Shown here piece after piece: positions 62,566 through 64,000 of a DNA stretch of 64,000 nucleotides. The first letter of the stretch is position 1, and every line of letters starts with the position of its first letter. The translations under genes and the position numbers were made by a program. The stretch spans positions 26,702-90,701 of the forward strand of contig NZ_JAIWNC010000043.1 of the NCBI RefSeq assembly GCF_020216025.1. The letters are read 5' to 3'. The notes beneath the pieces were generated by a model. The model saw only the letters and a program-made list of their open reading frames with translations. It did no database searches and was not told the origin of the DNA. This DNA is from Jidongwangia harbinensis (GTDB lineage Bacteria; Actinomycetota; Actinomycetes; Mycobacteriales; Micromonosporaceae).

Positions 62566-63788
62566 TCGGCACCGGCCCGGTCGAGCAGGCGTACCGCGAG
62601 TACTGGGGCCGCCTGCTCGCCCTGCTCGTGGGTGAGCTGCGCAGCGTGGACCTGGCCGAGGACGCGGTGCAGGACGCGTTCGCCGACGCGGCCCGGCAGT
62701 GGCCCGCCGACGGCGCCCCGGACCGGCCGATGGCCTGGCTGGTGTCGGTGGCCCGGCGCCGCGCGGTGGACCGGCAGCGCCGCGAGGCCACGCTCACCCG
62801 CTATCTGCCCCTGCTGCTGATGGACGAGTCGGTGGCGGGGCCGGATCTCGAGGACGAGGACGTGATCGGTGACGACCGGCTCCGGCTCATCTTCACCTGC
62901 TGCCACCCGGCCCTGGCGGTCGAGGCGCAGGTGGCGCTCACCCTGCGGTTCGTGGCCGGGCTCAGCACCGGCGAGATCGCCCGGCTGTTCCTGGTGTCCC
63001 AGGCGACCATGGCGGCCCGGCTGACCCGGGCCAAACGCAAGATCGCCGGCGCCGGCATCCCGTTCCGGGTGCCCGCCGACGCCGAGCTGCCGGCGCGCCT
63101 GCACGCCGTACTCGTGGTGGTCTATCTGATCTTCACCGAGGGCTACCGCGCCACCGCCGGTGCGCACCTGATCCGCGAGGACCTGGCGGTCGAGGCGATC
63201 CGGCTGGGCCGGCTGCTGCACCGCCTGGCCGGCCCCGACCCGGAACTTACCGGCCTGCTGGCGCTGATGATCCTGCAGCACGCCCGGCGGCGGGCCCGGG
63301 TGGCTGGCGGCACCCTGGTGCGGCTCGGCGACCAGGACCGGGCACGGTGGATGCGGGACGAGATCGACGAGGGCCTGGCACTGCTGGCGAGCACCGCCGG
63401 CGGCCCGCCCGGCCCGTACCGTCTGCAGGCGCTGATCGCCGCCGAACACGCCCGTGCCGCGCGGGCCGCGGACACCGACTGGCCGGCCATCGCGGAGCTG
63501 TACGACCGGCTGGAGCGGCTGACCGGCTCGCCGGTGGTACGCCTGAACCGGGCCGTGGCGGTGGCCGAGGCGAGCGGTCCGGCGGACGCCCTGGACCTGC
63601 TCACCGGTCTCGAGGAGCGGCTGCCCGGCCACCACCAGCTGCCCGCCACCCGGGCCGAGCTGCTGCGCCGGCTGGGCCGGTCCACCGCGGCGGTCGCCGA
63701 GTACGACCGGGCGATCGCGCTGGTCGGCACGGACGTGGAGCGGGCGTTCCTGACCGCCCGCCGCGGTGAGGTGGCGGCCGGCAGCTGA
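62562..63788 (+). CDS. ECF42-type RNA polymerase sigma factor
   Basis: The 408-residue protein has sigma region 2 (VEQAYREYWGRLLALLVGEL, LAEDAVQDAFADAARQWPAD, RPMAWLVSVARRRAVDRQRR), region 4 (LSTGEIARLFLVSQATMAAR) and a long TPR-like C-terminal extension, the ECF42 layout. No ATG, GTG or TTG in frame fits the start; CTG 62562, overlapping the YCII stop as CTGA, is the best candidate, so translation may be coupled and inefficient. The extension replaces an anti-sigma factor in this group. Probably controls its own operon. Confidence 0.85.
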   Translation: MIGTGPVEQAYREYWGRLLALLVGELRSVDLAEDAVQDAFADAARQWPADGAPDRPMAWLVSVARRRAVDRQRREATLTRYLPLLLMDESVAGPDLEDEDVIGDDRLRLIFTCCHPALAVEAQVALTLRFVAGLSTGEIARLFLVSQATMAARLTRAKRKIAGAGIPFRVPADAELPARLHAVLVVVYLIFTEGYRATAGAHLIREDLAVEAIRLGRLLHRLAGPDPELTGLLALMILQHARRRARVAGGTLVRLGDQDRARWMRDEIDEGLALLASTAGGPPGPYRLQALIAAEHARAARAADTDWPAIAELYDRLERLTGSPVVRLNRAVAVAEASGPADALDLLTGLEERLPGHHQLPATRAELLRRLGRSTAAVAEYDRAIALVGTDVERAFLTARRGEVAAGS

Positions 63789-63912
63789 CCCCGACGCCGG
63801 TCCGCGCTGGTCCGACCGGCGGCCGCGGGCGGTGCACGGTGCAAACCGCAACTTCCCACCCGCTGTCTGCCGCCTAGTGCGTTGGCCGCGAACGTTCACC
63901 GGGTCTGACCCG
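63789..63912. other. Intergenic end of the sigma-factor operon
   Basis: About 125 bases between the ECF sigma stop and the stop of a convergent reading frame. No clear hairpin terminator or promoter is seen. Confidence 0.4.
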
Positions 63913-64000
63913 TCAGGCTGCCTTGGTCCGGGGTCGCCCCCAGCGTTGCTGGCGTTCGCTGCGGACTCGGGCTCGTTCGCGGCGTTGCGCGGCCAGCACG
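63913..64000 (-). CDS. Partial reading frame cut by the window edge
   Basis: A reverse-strand frame runs from the window edge to a stop at 63913-63915 and encodes an Arg-rich tail beginning VLAAQRRERARVRSERQ and ending WGRPRTKAA. Only about 28 residues are visible. It could be the C-terminus of a transposase, integrase or unrelated protein; the fragment is too short to decide. Confidence 0.25.
   Translation of the reverse strand, partial: VLAAQRRERARVRSERQQRWGRPRTKAA

Overview
This window reads as a very GC-rich actinomycete chromosome. The GC-biased third codon positions, GTG starts, stop/start overlaps and gene families fit Micromonosporaceae (Actinoplanes/Micromonospora-like), but no rRNA or housekeeping marker proves the genus. 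It is dominated by specialised metabolism: two polyketide systems lie about 14 kb apart and are joined by regulators, exporters and binding proteins.

Layout. (1) 1-9.2 kb is general accessory DNA: a fragment of an ATP-grasp gene, an AhpD-like protein, a PucR-type regulator, an extracellular glucan operon (GH16 lipoprotein, family 2 glycosyltransferase, HlyD-like protein), a DUF2975/XRE pair, two small envelope proteins and a secreted GH10-CBM2 xylanase ending at a strong hairpin. (2) 9.3-24.7 kb is an aryl-primed reducing type II PKS locus: fused anthranilate/ADIC synthase, short class II DAHP synthase, ACP, benzoate-type CoA ligase, two KS/CLF pairs in a row, FabI-like enoyl reductase, second ACP, FabG-like ketoreductase, alpha/beta hydrolase, LLM-type and FAD oxidoreductases, methyltransferase and hotdog thioesterase. 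(3) 24.7-32.2 kb holds a large LuxR (LAL) regulator, a membrane protein, a YCII protein and two MFS exporters. (4) 32.2-38.9 kb holds an AarF/UbiB kinase-like protein with a beta-propeller protein, an SRPBCC-PDZ fusion and two solute-binding-like proteins without secretion signals. (5) 38.9-48.2 kb is an enediyne 'warhead' cassette: TEBC thioesterase (divergent), UnbV, UnbU and the iterative PKSE (KS-AT-ACP-KR-DH-PPTase). (6) 48.3-54.4 kb has an FMN-reductase/AraC fusion, a methyltransferase, an asymmetric ABC exporter and its ArsR-type regulator. (7) 54.5-63.8 kb has a UbiA/DPPR-synthase-like enzyme, a GT87-like transferase and a class V aminotransferase; a secreted glucose/sorbosone dehydrogenase-like protein; an EboE-like TIM barrel; and a YCII/ECF sigma pair. 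A cut-off reverse-strand reading frame closes the window.

How the genes may work together (inference). DAHP synthase raises shikimate flux and the fused synthase turns chorismate into anthranilate or ADIC. The ligase and first ACP could load an aryl starter that the two KS/CLF pairs extend, with the ketoreductase and enoyl reductase reducing it. Separately, PKSE with TEBC would make the enediyne polyene precursor. Either there are two neighbouring clusters or one product carries an aryl-polyketide appendage on an enediyne. The SRPBCC-PDZ protein, the two binding-protein homologues and the exporters are the best candidates for handling or resisting a DNA-cleaving product. The usual fifth cassette gene (UNBL/E3) was not recognised. 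All family calls rest on reading motifs by eye; no database search was run.
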